A DNA stretch of 64,000 nt, from the NCBI RefSeq assembly GCF_017939745.1, contig NZ_JAGKQQ010000001.1, forward strand, positions 5,766,001-5,830,000, written 5' to 3'. This document shows positions 53,086 through 60,145 of the stretch, one piece after another. The stretch comes from Gemmata palustris. Lineage in GTDB: Bacteria > Planctomycetota > Planctomycetia > Gemmatales > Gemmataceae. The number at the start of each line of letters is the position of its first letter. The first letter of the stretch is position 1. The notes beneath the pieces are model-generated. The model was not told the origin of the DNA. It searched no databases and saw nothing but the letters and a program-made list of their open reading frames with translations. The position numbers were made by a program, and so were the translations under genes.

Positions 53086-53634
53086 ATGAAACAGCCGCTG
53101 ACTGATCTTCCAACGCTTGCCCTCGGCTTCGCTACGTGTGCCCATCACCAACAGAAGCGGAAGTACACGGGTGAGCCCTACGTCAACCACTGCTCAAGCG
53201 TTGCCCGCATCGTCGCCGAGTACACCTCGGACGAAGCCGTGATCGCCGCAGCCATCCTGCACGATGTGCTGGAAGACACCGAAGTCACTGAGTCCGAACT
53301 TCGGAACGTGTTCGGCGAGCGAGTCGCCGCGCTGGTGGCCGAGGTGACCGACCCTATAGTCGAGGGGAACCGTGCGGTGCGAAAGCAGGCCGCCCGTGAG
53401 CACCTGGCCCGCTCGTCACCGGAAGGGGCGACGATCAAGCTGGCCGACCTGATCGACAACACGTCCAGCATCGTGGCGCACGACAAGGGTTTCGCGCGAA
53501 CGTATCTCGGTGAGAAGGGAATACTGCTCGAAGTGCTTCGGCACGGCGACTCGGCCCTGTGGAAGCGTGCCTTCGAGAGGCTTCAAGCCGCACAGCGAGA
53601 ATTGGTCCAGCATCGGCTCGGCGAGGGCGCATGA
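53086..53634 (+). CDS. Small ppGpp-hydrolase-like HD protein (Mesh1/SpoT type)
   Basis: A 182-residue protein starting at ATG 53086, with GAGAGGTG upstream. The metal ligands match the SpoT/Mesh1 hydrolase domain: His35 (YVNHCSSVA), His59-Asp60 (ILHDVLEDT) and Asp121 or 124 (KLADLIDNT). There is no synthetase, TGS or ACT domain, so it could only hydrolyse alarmones such as (p)ppGpp or related nucleotides. Carried inside the integrated element. Substrate is inferred from the family. Confidence 0.88.
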   Translation: MKQPLTDLPTLALGFATCAHHQQKRKYTGEPYVNHCSSVARIVAEYTSDEAVIAAAILHDVLEDTEVTESELRNVFGERVAALVAEVTDPIVEGNRAVRKQAAREHLARSSPEGATIKLADLIDNTSSIVAHDKGFARTYLGEKGILLEVLRHGDSALWKRAFERLQAAQRELVQHRLGEGA

Positions 53635-53657
53635 GCACGATCGTCCGCGCGCCGCAG

Positions 53658-53903
53658 CTACTCCAACCGCCCGAAGACCTGACGCGCGAGTCGGTTGTTG
53701 TGAGCCCAGATGTCCGAGCGCGCCAACCGCTTCAGAGTGGCCTCGACCTGTTCTGGCGGTACACTCGGGGCGCGCAACACACTCCACCCTTCACCGATTG
53801 CCTCGGCCCCTTCGCGCGTCGAGCACTCCTCCACACCCCACTCGGGGAGTTCGACGACGAACCTGCCGTTTTCCTCGCGGATAGTGGGGCTCACAGTGAT
53901 CAA
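53658..53903 (-). CDS. Small hypothetical protein
   Basis: An 81-residue protein (MITVSPTIREENGRFVVELPEW...) with a beta-hairpin-like N-terminus that resembles HicB-type antitoxin starts, then a helix (PPEQVEATLKRLARSDIW). The resemblance is weak; no partner toxin is seen. It is convergent with the HD gene. Confidence 0.55.
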   Translation of the reverse strand: MITVSPTIREENGRFVVELPEWGVEECSTREGAEAIGEGWSVLRAPSVPPEQVEATLKRLARSDIWAHNNRLARQVFGRLE

Positions 53904-54003
53904 CCTCTTCAGCGGGTCTGCTCAAAATACTGTGAATTCTCGAGCCTCCGCAAAGGCGTGTCCAAGTCAGTTGCGGAAGCGGTTCGGGAAAAGATGATTA
54001 CCG

Positions 54004-54246
54004 CTACCCTGCGACCCGCACTCTCCTCGCCATCGTGACCCACACCACAGGTGGCTGCTCGGTCACGTTGGTCACGAATAGCCACACCTCGTTCTTACCC
54101 GACTCGCGCATGGGAACCCGCGATCCCGGTACGAGGTTCAATCGCTGCCAGTCGTCGATCCCGAGGCGCAAGCGCAGGCCCTCGTCGGTTGCGACGACGT
54201 AAGCCCACATCTCCGAACCGTTCAACGTCAGAAGCACGCTACCCAT
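54004..54246 (-). CDS. Small hypothetical protein
   Basis: An 80-residue protein from ATG 54246 (MGSVLLTLNGSEMWAYVVATDEGLRL) with a short beta-rich composition and basic end. No family known. An alternative start far upstream adds unlikely sequence. Confidence 0.5.
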   Translation of the reverse strand: MGSVLLTLNGSEMWAYVVATDEGLRLRLGIDDWQRLNLVPGSRVPMRESGKNEVWLFVTNVTEQPPVVWVTMARRVRVAG

Positions 54247-54562
54247 AACCCGCGCCCTCGAGGTGAGTATACCTAAGTGCGCTATAGCGGTTGGGAAAGC
54301 AAATCGGATTGCGGGATTTCTGCGGTCAAAGTGGTAGGTTTGCGCAGTGCTGGGAAGTGAACGTATCGGCTTGGGAAGGCATCTGCCTGAAAACGAAAAT
54401 AGCGGGGTGACACGCGGTGGGCCGTCGCCCATTCAACCCGCTGCGGTCACCCCGCCAGCAAAGTAATGAGCAAATGCCGGACCGGTTCTTAGCGTGTGGC
54501 CTTAGAAATGCACTCAGTCCCTCGGTTTCGAGCGGAAAAGAATACTAACGGGCGAGACGATC
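54247..54562. other. Non-coding gap
   Basis: 316 bp; no gene supported. It holds the upstream region of the small gene on the minus strand and the leader of the DUF1328 gene. Confidence 0.4.
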
Positions 54563-54733
54563 ATGTTGCGCTGGGCCATCCTGTTTTTCATCGTGGCGAT
54601 TATTGCTGCCGTGTTCGGGTTCGGGGGGATTGCCGCAGAGGCCGAGGGGATCGCGAAGATTTTGCTGGTCATCTTCCTGATCCTGGCCGTGGTCGCACTG
54701 ATTTTTGGACGCAAGGGACCAAGCGTGCCGTAA
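54563..54733 (+). CDS. DUF1328 (YtjA-like) small membrane protein
   Basis: A 56-residue protein, too short for many gene finders: [39 protein letters not shown], then a short FGRKGPSVP tail. This is the standard two-helix DUF1328 form with its GGIA..A..IAK.L core. Located in the inner membrane. Function not established; several relatives are stress-induced. Confidence 0.88.
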   Translation: MLRWAILFFIVAIIAAVFGFGGIAAEAEGIAKILLVIFLILAVVALIFGRKGPSVP

Positions 54734-54745
54734 TCCGAAACAGAA

Positions 54746-54800
54746 CCGCCCAGGTCGGGGAAGCAAGGGCGCACGGGGCGGCCTCACCCAACCTGGGCGG
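54746..54800. terminator. Hairpin after the DUF1328 gene
   Basis: CCGCCCAGGT (54746-54755) pairs with ACCTGGGCGG (54791-54800), loop of 35 nt, 12 bp after the stop. Confidence 0.55.
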
Positions 54801-55222
54801 CGTCCCGAGGGCGAGCCGGGACAGTACGTGCAGCATTCCGGCGGCCGGGTCGCGGTCGCGGCGAGGGCGGGTGTGTTAGTGGCAGCGAAGGCTATACGGT
54901 AGGCGTGACACAATCCTATCAGGAAAGTTGCGAAGGAAAGATGAGAAGGCCGGGGGATTCTTTCCGATTCTGAATTTTGCGACTGTGGCACGAATTGTGA
55001 GACCCTGTTCAGGAAATTTCCGGGTCTCTTTGTTCTTTACGCGTAAGCCGCGGTCTCAGGCCGAGTATTCTCACCTCGGGTCGGCCGCGATCATTACACT
55101 GAATGGGCGACAGTGTGGTGGTTTAGCGGCCGACCTTTTTTTGCGCGCACTTCACCACCCACGTCCACAACCCTTGTGCCACTACAATAACTCGGCCCTT
55201 CCATTCATCTCCTGAGGCGATC
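54801..55222. other. Non-coding gap
   Basis: 422 bp without a supported gene; contains the presumed promoter of the 61-residue gene at 55223. Confidence 0.4.
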
Positions 55223-55408
55223 ATGGCGCGGAAGTACGATCCAGAGAAGCTCAAGCAAGCAGCGGCTGATTGGGACGTTCACCACGCTCTCGTGGCCGCG
55301 GTCCGGCGGCTCGTCCGCCTGGCCGGTGGTCCACAAGAGGCCAAAGACGTGATCGACGCCGTAGCGGCCGCGGACGCACTGGAAGAGGAGAAAGAAGAGG
55401 GGGCGTAA
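55223..55408 (+). CDS. Small protein, intact copy of the 37445 pseudogene
   Basis: A 61-residue helical protein (MARKYDPEKLKQAAADWDVHH..., ending in an acidic tail EEEKEEGA). GAGG lies upstream (55213-55216). A degenerate copy occurs at 37445 and is alignable over most of its length, so the family is real and present in multiple copies. No domain known. Confidence 0.7.
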   Translation: MARKYDPEKLKQAAADWDVHHALVAAVRRLVRLAGGPQEAKDVIDAVAAADALEEEKEEGA

Positions 55409-55431
55409 GCACCGCTTCGAGAAACGAAAAC

Positions 55432-55462
55432 GCCCGCCGTCCCCAATGGAGGATTGGCGGGC
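55432..55462. terminator. Hairpin between convergent small genes
   Basis: GCCCGCC (55432-55438) with GGCGGGC (55456-55462), 17-nt loop, followed by TCTGTTGTT on the plus strand; 23 bp after the 61-residue gene and 12 bp from the stop of the Cys-rich gene. Confidence 0.6.
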
Positions 55463-55474
55463 TCTGTTGTTAAC

Positions 55475-55633
55475 TCACTTCACGGGCGGCTTCTTCGGCA
55501 AACCGCACCGAGGATCTTTCGGTGGCGGGCTGCACCGACAATGGCCGAGACAGTACGTGCATCGGCGGCACGTCTCGCCCTGACACCGGCACGTGGTCTG
55601 TTCGCCTTTCAGACAACAAAAACAGGTCTTCAT
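55475..55633 (-). CDS. Cys-rich 52-residue protein
   Basis: A tiny gene with a near-perfect ribosome site (AAAGGAGG upstream of ATG 55633). It has 11 cysteines in 52 residues, arranged C.CC.......C.C....C..C..C...C.C........C, the spacing expected for zinc or disulfide knuckles, and a basic Pro/Lys end. No family known; may bind metal or nucleic acid. Confidence 0.75.
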   Translation of the reverse strand: MKTCFCCLKGEQTTCRCQGETCRRCTYCLGHCRCSPPPKDPRCGLPKKPPVK

Positions 55634-55755
55634 GACGATCCTCCTTTGCCTCCAGCAGAGCGCGAAAAGGAAGAAAGCGCAATCCACGTTGAGCGATTTT
55701 TCCGGTTGCGCGATCCGCCGCGCTATGCCACCCTGCGTGCCGAAAGAGAGGTGGT

Positions 55756-56061
55756 ATGTCCCAGGAGAAGAACCAAGAAAACAAAAAGGAACCCGCCATT
55801 CGGTTTCAACCGGGCACCGTGGTTGCCACCATCGGCGCGACGCAGATCGCCAACCACTTCCAGATGGCCGAAATGCTCCGCCGTCACTTGCACGGCGATT
55901 GGGGAGACGTGGACCCCGAAGACGCAAAAGCCAACGAGCACGCGGTCAAATTCGGGGAGCGAATCCTGTCGAGCTACAAAACGGAAAGCGGCGAGAAGCT
56001 GTGGGTTTTGACCGAACACGACCGGAGCGCGACAACGATCCTAACGCCTGGCGAATATTGA
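55756..56061 (+). CDS. Small element-borne protein (WGD..D...N family)
   Basis: A 101-residue protein starting at ATG 55756. The core reads GTVVATIGA, HLHGDWGDVDPEDAKANEHAVK, RILSSYKTESGEKLWVLTEHDRSATTILTPGEY. Very similar small proteins occur widely on plasmids, phages and islands, usually annotated without function. Its presence supports the mobile nature of this segment. Confidence 0.8.
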   Translation: MSQEKNQENKKEPAIRFQPGTVVATIGATQIANHFQMAEMLRRHLHGDWGDVDPEDAKANEHAVKFGERILSSYKTESGEKLWVLTEHDRSATTILTPGEY

Positions 56062-56073
56062 TCTGCGGGGCGT

Positions 56074-56349
56074 ATGATCTCCCGCCTCCACCTCGGCTCC
56101 TCTCCCTCCTGCGGCAATGCCAGCGTCACCCAGTGCTCGACGTTCAAGCGGAAGCTGCGTGAGACCATTGGGCGCGTGGAAGGCGCGAGCCTGTTGACGG
56201 TTCAGCACGACCAGCGAATGGTGGTGGAAGTGGTCTACCCGAGCGACAACCCGCTCGCCGAGGCGTGGGCGAAAGAGGCCAAGGAAGTCGCGGAGAGCGT
56301 GTGGAAGCTGGTTGAGCACTCGAACACTCGGCAGATGCTCCGCGGGTAA
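56074..56349 (+). CDS. Small hypothetical protein
   Basis: A 91-residue protein 12 bp after the previous gene. The middle (TVQHDQRMVVEVVYPSDNPLAEAWAKEAKEVAESVW) is beta-turn-helix; no family known. The start may be internal. Confidence 0.5.
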   Translation: MISRLHLGSSPSCGNASVTQCSTFKRKLRETIGRVEGASLLTVQHDQRMVVEVVYPSDNPLAEAWAKEAKEVAESVWKLVEHSNTRQMLRG

Positions 56350-56556
56350 CTTATTCCCAGTGAATACGCCCCCTGACTTGCCTTCCCGTCGCCGTCGCGT
56401 CGTCCTCGAAGTCCGGGGTTCGGAGGCGGTAAAGCGCGAAGCGCTTAAAATGCCGCCGCAGACCCCGGACGGAGAGGCGATGCAGAGGCGGCGGTGAAGG
56501 CCTGTCTTGGAAGCCATCCTTGAGCCTGAGCCGAGTCCGAGAAGGTGGGGTTCGCC

Positions 56557-56700
56557 TCACAGCGGGATACTCGTCACGAAGTGGAACATGCCGGCCGCCA
56601 CCAAGCCGCACAGCACGCATTCCTCAACGAAGCTGAACTCGATGGGCTTCGCGCGCCGAACTTCGGCGTAGTTGATCCGGTCTGCGAAGCTCGTCTTCAT
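56557..56700 (-). CDS. Small membrane protein in the lysis-like cluster
   Basis: A 47-residue protein from ATG 56700, overlapping the lipoprotein stop (ATGA). A polar start (MKTSFADRINYAEVRRAKP) and a C-terminal hydrophobic segment (CVLCGLVAAGMFHFVTSIPL). Possibly a spanin-like inner-membrane partner or tail of the lysis unit. Low sequence information. Confidence 0.5.
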   Translation of the reverse strand: MKTSFADRINYAEVRRAKPIEFSFVEECVLCGLVAAGMFHFVTSIPL

Positions 56701-56804
56701 TTCGGGGGAATCGGGATCGTCACCCGAAAGATCTCGCACCCGGTCAGTGAGATGACGGAGATCGTCAGGAGCACGAGGAGTGGGAACACCATCAACCGGA
56801 TCAT
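56697..56804 (-). CDS. 35-residue lipoprotein, Rz1-like
   Basis: ATG 56804 overlaps the stop of the upstream gene (ATGA), and its own stop overlaps the next gene. The product is MIRLMVFPLLVLLTISVISL, then the lipobox TGC (Cys23) and a 12-residue Pro-rich end (EIFRVTIPIPPK). Small size, lipobox and proline-rich mature part resemble Rz1-type o-spanins of phage lysis modules, which bridge to the outer membrane. This is inferred from form and place, not sequence identity. Confidence 0.65.
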   Translation of the reverse strand: MIRLMVFPLLVLLTISVISLTGCEIFRVTIPIPPK

Positions 56805-57094
56805 TTTCCTGTTTTCATCTCGGCCACAGCCATTTCGATAGCGCTGTGGATCGCACTGACGACGATGTTGCGACCGCGCTGCTGAAGGCCTTTGATCACC
56901 ACCTTCTTCGCGGCCTTGAATTTGTCCTCGCCACTGCCCCCCGTAGCTTCGGCGGCTTTAACGGCTTCGGCGGCCAGGTCCAGCAGCAAGTCGCCACCGC
57001 CTTCCATGATGAGCGTGCTGGTGGCTTTCAGGGCTTTGGCGACACGGGCGCTGACGCCAGCGAACCACAATTTGATGATCGATAATATGTCCAT
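56801..57094 (-). CDS. Unknown helical protein of the lysis module
   Basis: A 97-residue protein starting at ATG 57094 with AAAGGA upstream. Amphipathic/hydrophobic start (DILSIIKLWFAGVSARVAKA), then helical Ala/Lys-rich sequence. It overlaps the small lipoprotein by 4 bp. No family. Confidence 0.6.
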   Translation of the reverse strand: MDILSIIKLWFAGVSARVAKALKATSTLIMEGGGDLLLDLAAEAVKAAEATGGSGEDKFKAAKKVVIKGLQQRGRNIVVSAIHSAIEMAVAEMKTGK

Positions 57095-57105
57095 GGTCAG
57101 TCCTT

Positions 57106-57345
57106 TCAGTTGGATTGTTGGTCTTTGGCCCACGGTGGAGGCCACGCGGATTGCATTTCGGGTATTTGGGGAGGAGGTGGTTCTTTCTCTTTTCGTAACA
57201 CCTCAATCAGCCCGATCATGGAAACACCTGCTATCGCGATAGCTTCTTTCTGCTCAGGCGTGAGTTCGAACCCCATCATGACCAGGAGTATCGTTAACCC
57301 ACGCCACGTGCTGGGCTCTTTGAGCCGTCTGATAAGCCATGTCAT
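57106..57345 (-). CDS. Holin-like small membrane protein
   Basis: A 79-residue protein: MTWLIRRLKEPSTWRGLTIL, two hydrophobic stretches (TILLVMMGFEL; IAIAGVSMIGLIEVL) and a Pro-rich polar end. The two-helix form immediately downstream of an endolysin is typical of small phage holins. Confidence 0.65.
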   Translation of the reverse strand: MTWLIRRLKEPSTWRGLTILLVMMGFELTPEQKEAIAIAGVSMIGLIEVLRKEKEPPPPQIPEMQSAWPPPWAKDQQSN

Positions 57346-57348
57346 TTG

Positions 57349-57747
57349 CTACCACTCCCTTGCAGTGCCGGTATCGGCGTGAACAAAACTGTTGTAATGC
57401 ACCCCGAAGCCGGTGAATCCTGCTGACTTCAGCACCGAGAGCAGTTCCTGCTTGGTAAAAAGCATGCGTCCGCTGCGGGAGCAGAGCGAAATGTCAAACG
57501 CGCGTCCATGTAAGTGCATGGAGTGCGGGGCTCCTCCGATGCGGCGGTTGTACTGCTCGCTGCGATATCCGGAGTTGATGATAAATGGCTTGCCCGCGCG
57601 GGTTCGGGCATCTTGCAAGCGATCCAGCGCGTCGAAGTCGATCATGATGGCCTGTGTTCCTTTGCAGGCAATTTCGGCGGGCGTGAAGTCCGGCCAGCGC
57701 CAAATTTCTGCGGGAACGTCACGGAAGTGTGGATAGTAGTGTTTCAC
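57349..57747 (-). CDS. Endolysin, peptidase M15 (D-Ala-D-Ala carboxypeptidase type)
   Basis: A 132-residue enzyme with a GTG start that overlaps the upstream stop (GTGA). The M15A motif is HLHGRAFD (His78, Asp85) with a second His in FVHADTG (His123), binding zinc. The substrate-loop SGYRSEQYNRRIGGAPHSMH is conserved. Cleaves peptidoglycan stem peptides during phage release. No signal peptide, so a holin or similar is needed. Confidence 0.9.
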   Translation of the reverse strand: MKHYYPHFRDVPAEIWRWPDFTPAEIACKGTQAIMIDFDALDRLQDARTRAGKPFIINSGYRSEQYNRRIGGAPHSMHLHGRAFDISLCSRSGRMLFTKQELLSVLKSAGFTGFGVHYNSFVHADTGTAREW

Positions 57748-57953
57748 ATGCTGTCTTTCACGGTGAGTTGCGTCAGTGCGGCGGGCGGGAGTTGGAGAAT
57801 CACCTGTGCGTACCCGTCGAGCCGGGCCTGTTCCTGGGCCGCGTTGACCAGGTACTTGATCGCCACCCCGCTCACGAGCCCGAACGTGAGAAACGTGACG
57901 AGCTGACCGAACATGAGGGTGCGGAGCACGAACCGCGTGGCGACCCGGGTCAC
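57744..57953 (-). CDS. Small single-pass membrane protein
   Basis: A 69-residue protein with GTG start at 57953 overlapping the previous stop by 4 bp. Hydrophobic segment FGQLVTFLTFGLVSGVAIKYLV. Likely part of the lysis set. Confidence 0.6.
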   Translation of the reverse strand: MTRVATRFVLRTLMFGQLVTFLTFGLVSGVAIKYLVNAAQEQARLDGYAQVILQLPPAALTQLTVKDSM

Positions 57954-58219
57954 GGCTCGATACCCAGGAGCTTGCGCAGGAACGCGATGGCCCTGTTCTC
58001 GTCGATTTTTCCCCCCATAACGGTCCCCGCGATTAAGAATCCCAAACATAAGCTCGACCACTTTACCTTGATCATTTCAAATGTGAACCATTTCTTTTGC
58101 TGGCTCTCGCTGGCCTTCTCGAAGGACTGCTCGAGATCGTCCACGCGGCGCTCCAGGCCGTCGAGTCGGATCTCGTGCTTGGCGGTGCGTTCATAAATCT
58201 CTCGTTCGTGAGGGGGCAT
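57950..58219 (-). CDS. Coiled-coil/TM protein (XhlA-like topology)
   Basis: An 89-residue protein: an N-terminal heptad-rich helix (RLDGLERRVDDLEQSFEKASES) followed by a hydrophobic helix (SSLCLGFLIAGTVMGG). The arrangement resembles XhlA-type lysis-associated proteins. Seven bp after the fibre gene. Confidence 0.6.
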   Translation of the reverse strand: MPPHEREIYERTAKHEIRLDGLERRVDDLEQSFEKASESQQKKWFTFEMIKVKWSSLCLGFLIAGTVMGGKIDENRAIAFLRKLLGIEP

Positions 58220-58225
58220 GAGGGC

Positions 58226-59197
58226 TCAGCTGTACGTTGCGGTTTTCCAGGCGGCTTGCGGCGAGTTGCCGACGTGGCGGACGGCGTTGACGTGGATCTT
58301 GTTGCTGTTCGGGGCGAGTACGACGTTGCCCTCGACAATGGTGCCGTTGACCAGGACGCGGCCGATGGTGCCGCCCTCGTACATCCCGATGCGCTGGGAC
58401 TGTCCGGTGCTCGGGGCGTGGAACCCGCCCCCGAAGAAGGCGACGCTGTGAAGGGTTCGGCCGCTGTTCGCCAGGAGCTCCACGTCCGCCCCACCGGTCG
58501 CCGTGCCGTTGTGCTCGAAGTGCGCGCCGTGGAACTCGACGGAATAGATGTCGCCGGAACTGGCGAGCAGGTACCATCCCGCGTTCGTGGCCCCTTCGTA
58601 GATGGACCCGAAGGACGCCACGGTCACGACGTAGGCCCCGGTCTCGGCCGACAGGTACACGTGCCGGTAATTGTTCGTGCAGGTGACGGCAATGTCCTTG
58701 AGACTCGACACCCCGCCGTCGAAGAACCGGCTGTAGCTGCTCGCGTCCTCGAACTTGGACTTGTCGAACACCCAGTCCACGGCGAACCCGCCGGTGCAGT
58801 ACACGTGCTGCTGGGCTTTGCCGAAGGTGACGTTGGTGAACTCGACGCGCCCGAGCGCCGAGGGGAGCGTGGCGTACACGTGCTTGCCTCGCGTCGATTC
58901 GTTCGCGAGGCGGAGGTTGCGCATGGTGCGGCTCTCGCCCGCCGTGGTGAGGGTCAAAATGTTGCCGTCGCCGATGAGTGCCGCCTGCCCCTCCCACTGC
59001 CCACAGCCCTCGAGCGTGCGGGCGGCGGGCCAGTCGATGGCGGCGTTGGCGGGCAGATAGAGTTCGCCCGGGATCTCGATGGTTTTCGCGGTTGAAATCG
59101 CCGCCAGAAGAGCGGCTTTGTTGGCCGCGCGGACGGTGGAATCGGACGTGTAGCCGAGTGTAGCCCCGGAATCGACGACGTTTGCTCGGTATGCCAT
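58226..59197 (-). CDS. Phage tail spike/right-handed beta-helix protein
   Basis: A 323-residue protein beginning AYRANVVDSGATLGYTSDS, then repetitive short beta-strands with conserved turns (TMRNLRLANESTRG, SLKDIAVTCTNNYRHVYLSAE, VEFHGAHFEHNG), as in pectate-lyase-like tail spikes that bind or cleave surface polysaccharides. No catalytic residues identified. Confidence 0.7.
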   Translation of the reverse strand: MAYRANVVDSGATLGYTSDSTVRAANKAALLAAISTAKTIEIPGELYLPANAAIDWPAARTLEGCGQWEGQAALIGDGNILTLTTAGESRTMRNLRLANESTRGKHVYATLPSALGRVEFTNVTFGKAQQHVYCTGGFAVDWVFDKSKFEDASSYSRFFDGGVSSLKDIAVTCTNNYRHVYLSAETGAYVVTVASFGSIYEGATNAGWYLLASSGDIYSVEFHGAHFEHNGTATGGADVELLANSGRTLHSVAFFGGGFHAPSTGQSQRIGMYEGGTIGRVLVNGTIVEGNVVLAPNSNKIHVNAVRHVGNSPQAAWKTATYS

Positions 59198-59206
59198 AGG
59201 CCCTCC

Positions 59207-60145
59207 TTACGCGGCGCGGTAGGTGGCCGAGAAGATGACGGTGGTGCCCGCCTGGATCTGGTTCGCGAGCAGGCTCGAGAGCGAGGTCGCGGTGTTCGTG
59301 TAGCACGTCATGTACGTGTTGCCCTCGGAGACCGCGGCGGCATTCACACCCGCGTTCGAGGAGACGGTCCCGTCCAGGATGCAGATGCCCGCGCCCGCGT
59401 TCCCGCCCTCGGCCAGGTTGGCGGCGGCGAACGGCAGTGAGATGCGGAGCTGACCGGCCGGGGAAGACACGGAAGAGACCGCGACCGTTCCTCGCACCGT
59501 GACCATGTTCCCGTGGCGCTCGTAGGAGCCGGTGTCGTTGGAGGTGTTGACGGTAATCGTGCCGCTGGTTCCGCACGTCAGGGCCACCGTGTACGTGCCC
59601 TCGCTGGGCGGGGCGAGGGTCGGGAAGTACCCGACGCACCGGACCACGCTGGAACCGTACCCCTGGAACACGGCGAAATCCCCGGCCACGGTGGTGATGT
59701 TGGCGGCTCCCGGGAGCACCAGGCTGGAGCCGTGGGTCAGCGTGAGCGCGCCGGTGAAGCGAACGATGCGCCAGTCGCCCTCGGCCAACGTTATCGCGGT
59801 GATGGTGGTCGTACCGGTGACGTCCACCGCGCGTGAGTAAACCGCGCTCAGATCCACGGTTCCGGCCGATGCCGCGGTTCCCGGCACCCCGCCCTGTAAC
59901 GAAAACGCCTTGTTGTTCGTCACGTCCACGTACCCGAGCGTGATCCAATCGGTGCCGTCGTAAATGGCGAGCGTTTGGAGCGTCGTGCTGGGCGTGTTCG
60001 TGTCGAGCCAGAGCTGCCCGGAGTACGGGGTGGCGGGGGCCGAATTTCCGCTGCTCGTGCTGGCGAGCGCCTGGAGCGCGGCGTTGATGTCGGCACGGGC
60101 GGTTGCTCCGCTCGCGTTGTCGATGACCATGTCGTGTTGGCTCAT
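59207..60145 (-). CDS. Phage tail fibre-like protein
   Basis: A 312-residue protein. The N-terminus MSQHDMVIDNASGATARADINAALQALAS is typical of phage fibre/virion proteins attached to a particle; repetitive beta-rich Thr/Ser/Gly sequence follows. Likely receptor interaction. Confidence 0.75.
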   Translation of the reverse strand: MSQHDMVIDNASGATARADINAALQALASTSSGNSAPATPYSGQLWLDTNTPSTTLQTLAIYDGTDWITLGYVDVTNNKAFSLQGGVPGTAASAGTVDLSAVYSRAVDVTGTTTITAITLAEGDWRIVRFTGALTLTHGSSLVLPGAANITTVAGDFAVFQGYGSSVVRCVGYFPTLAPPSEGTYTVALTCGTSGTITVNTSNDTGSYERHGNMVTVRGTVAVSSVSSPAGQLRISLPFAAANLAEGGNAGAGICILDGTVSSNAGVNAAAVSEGNTYMTCYTNTATSLSSLLANQIQAGTTVIFSATYRAA

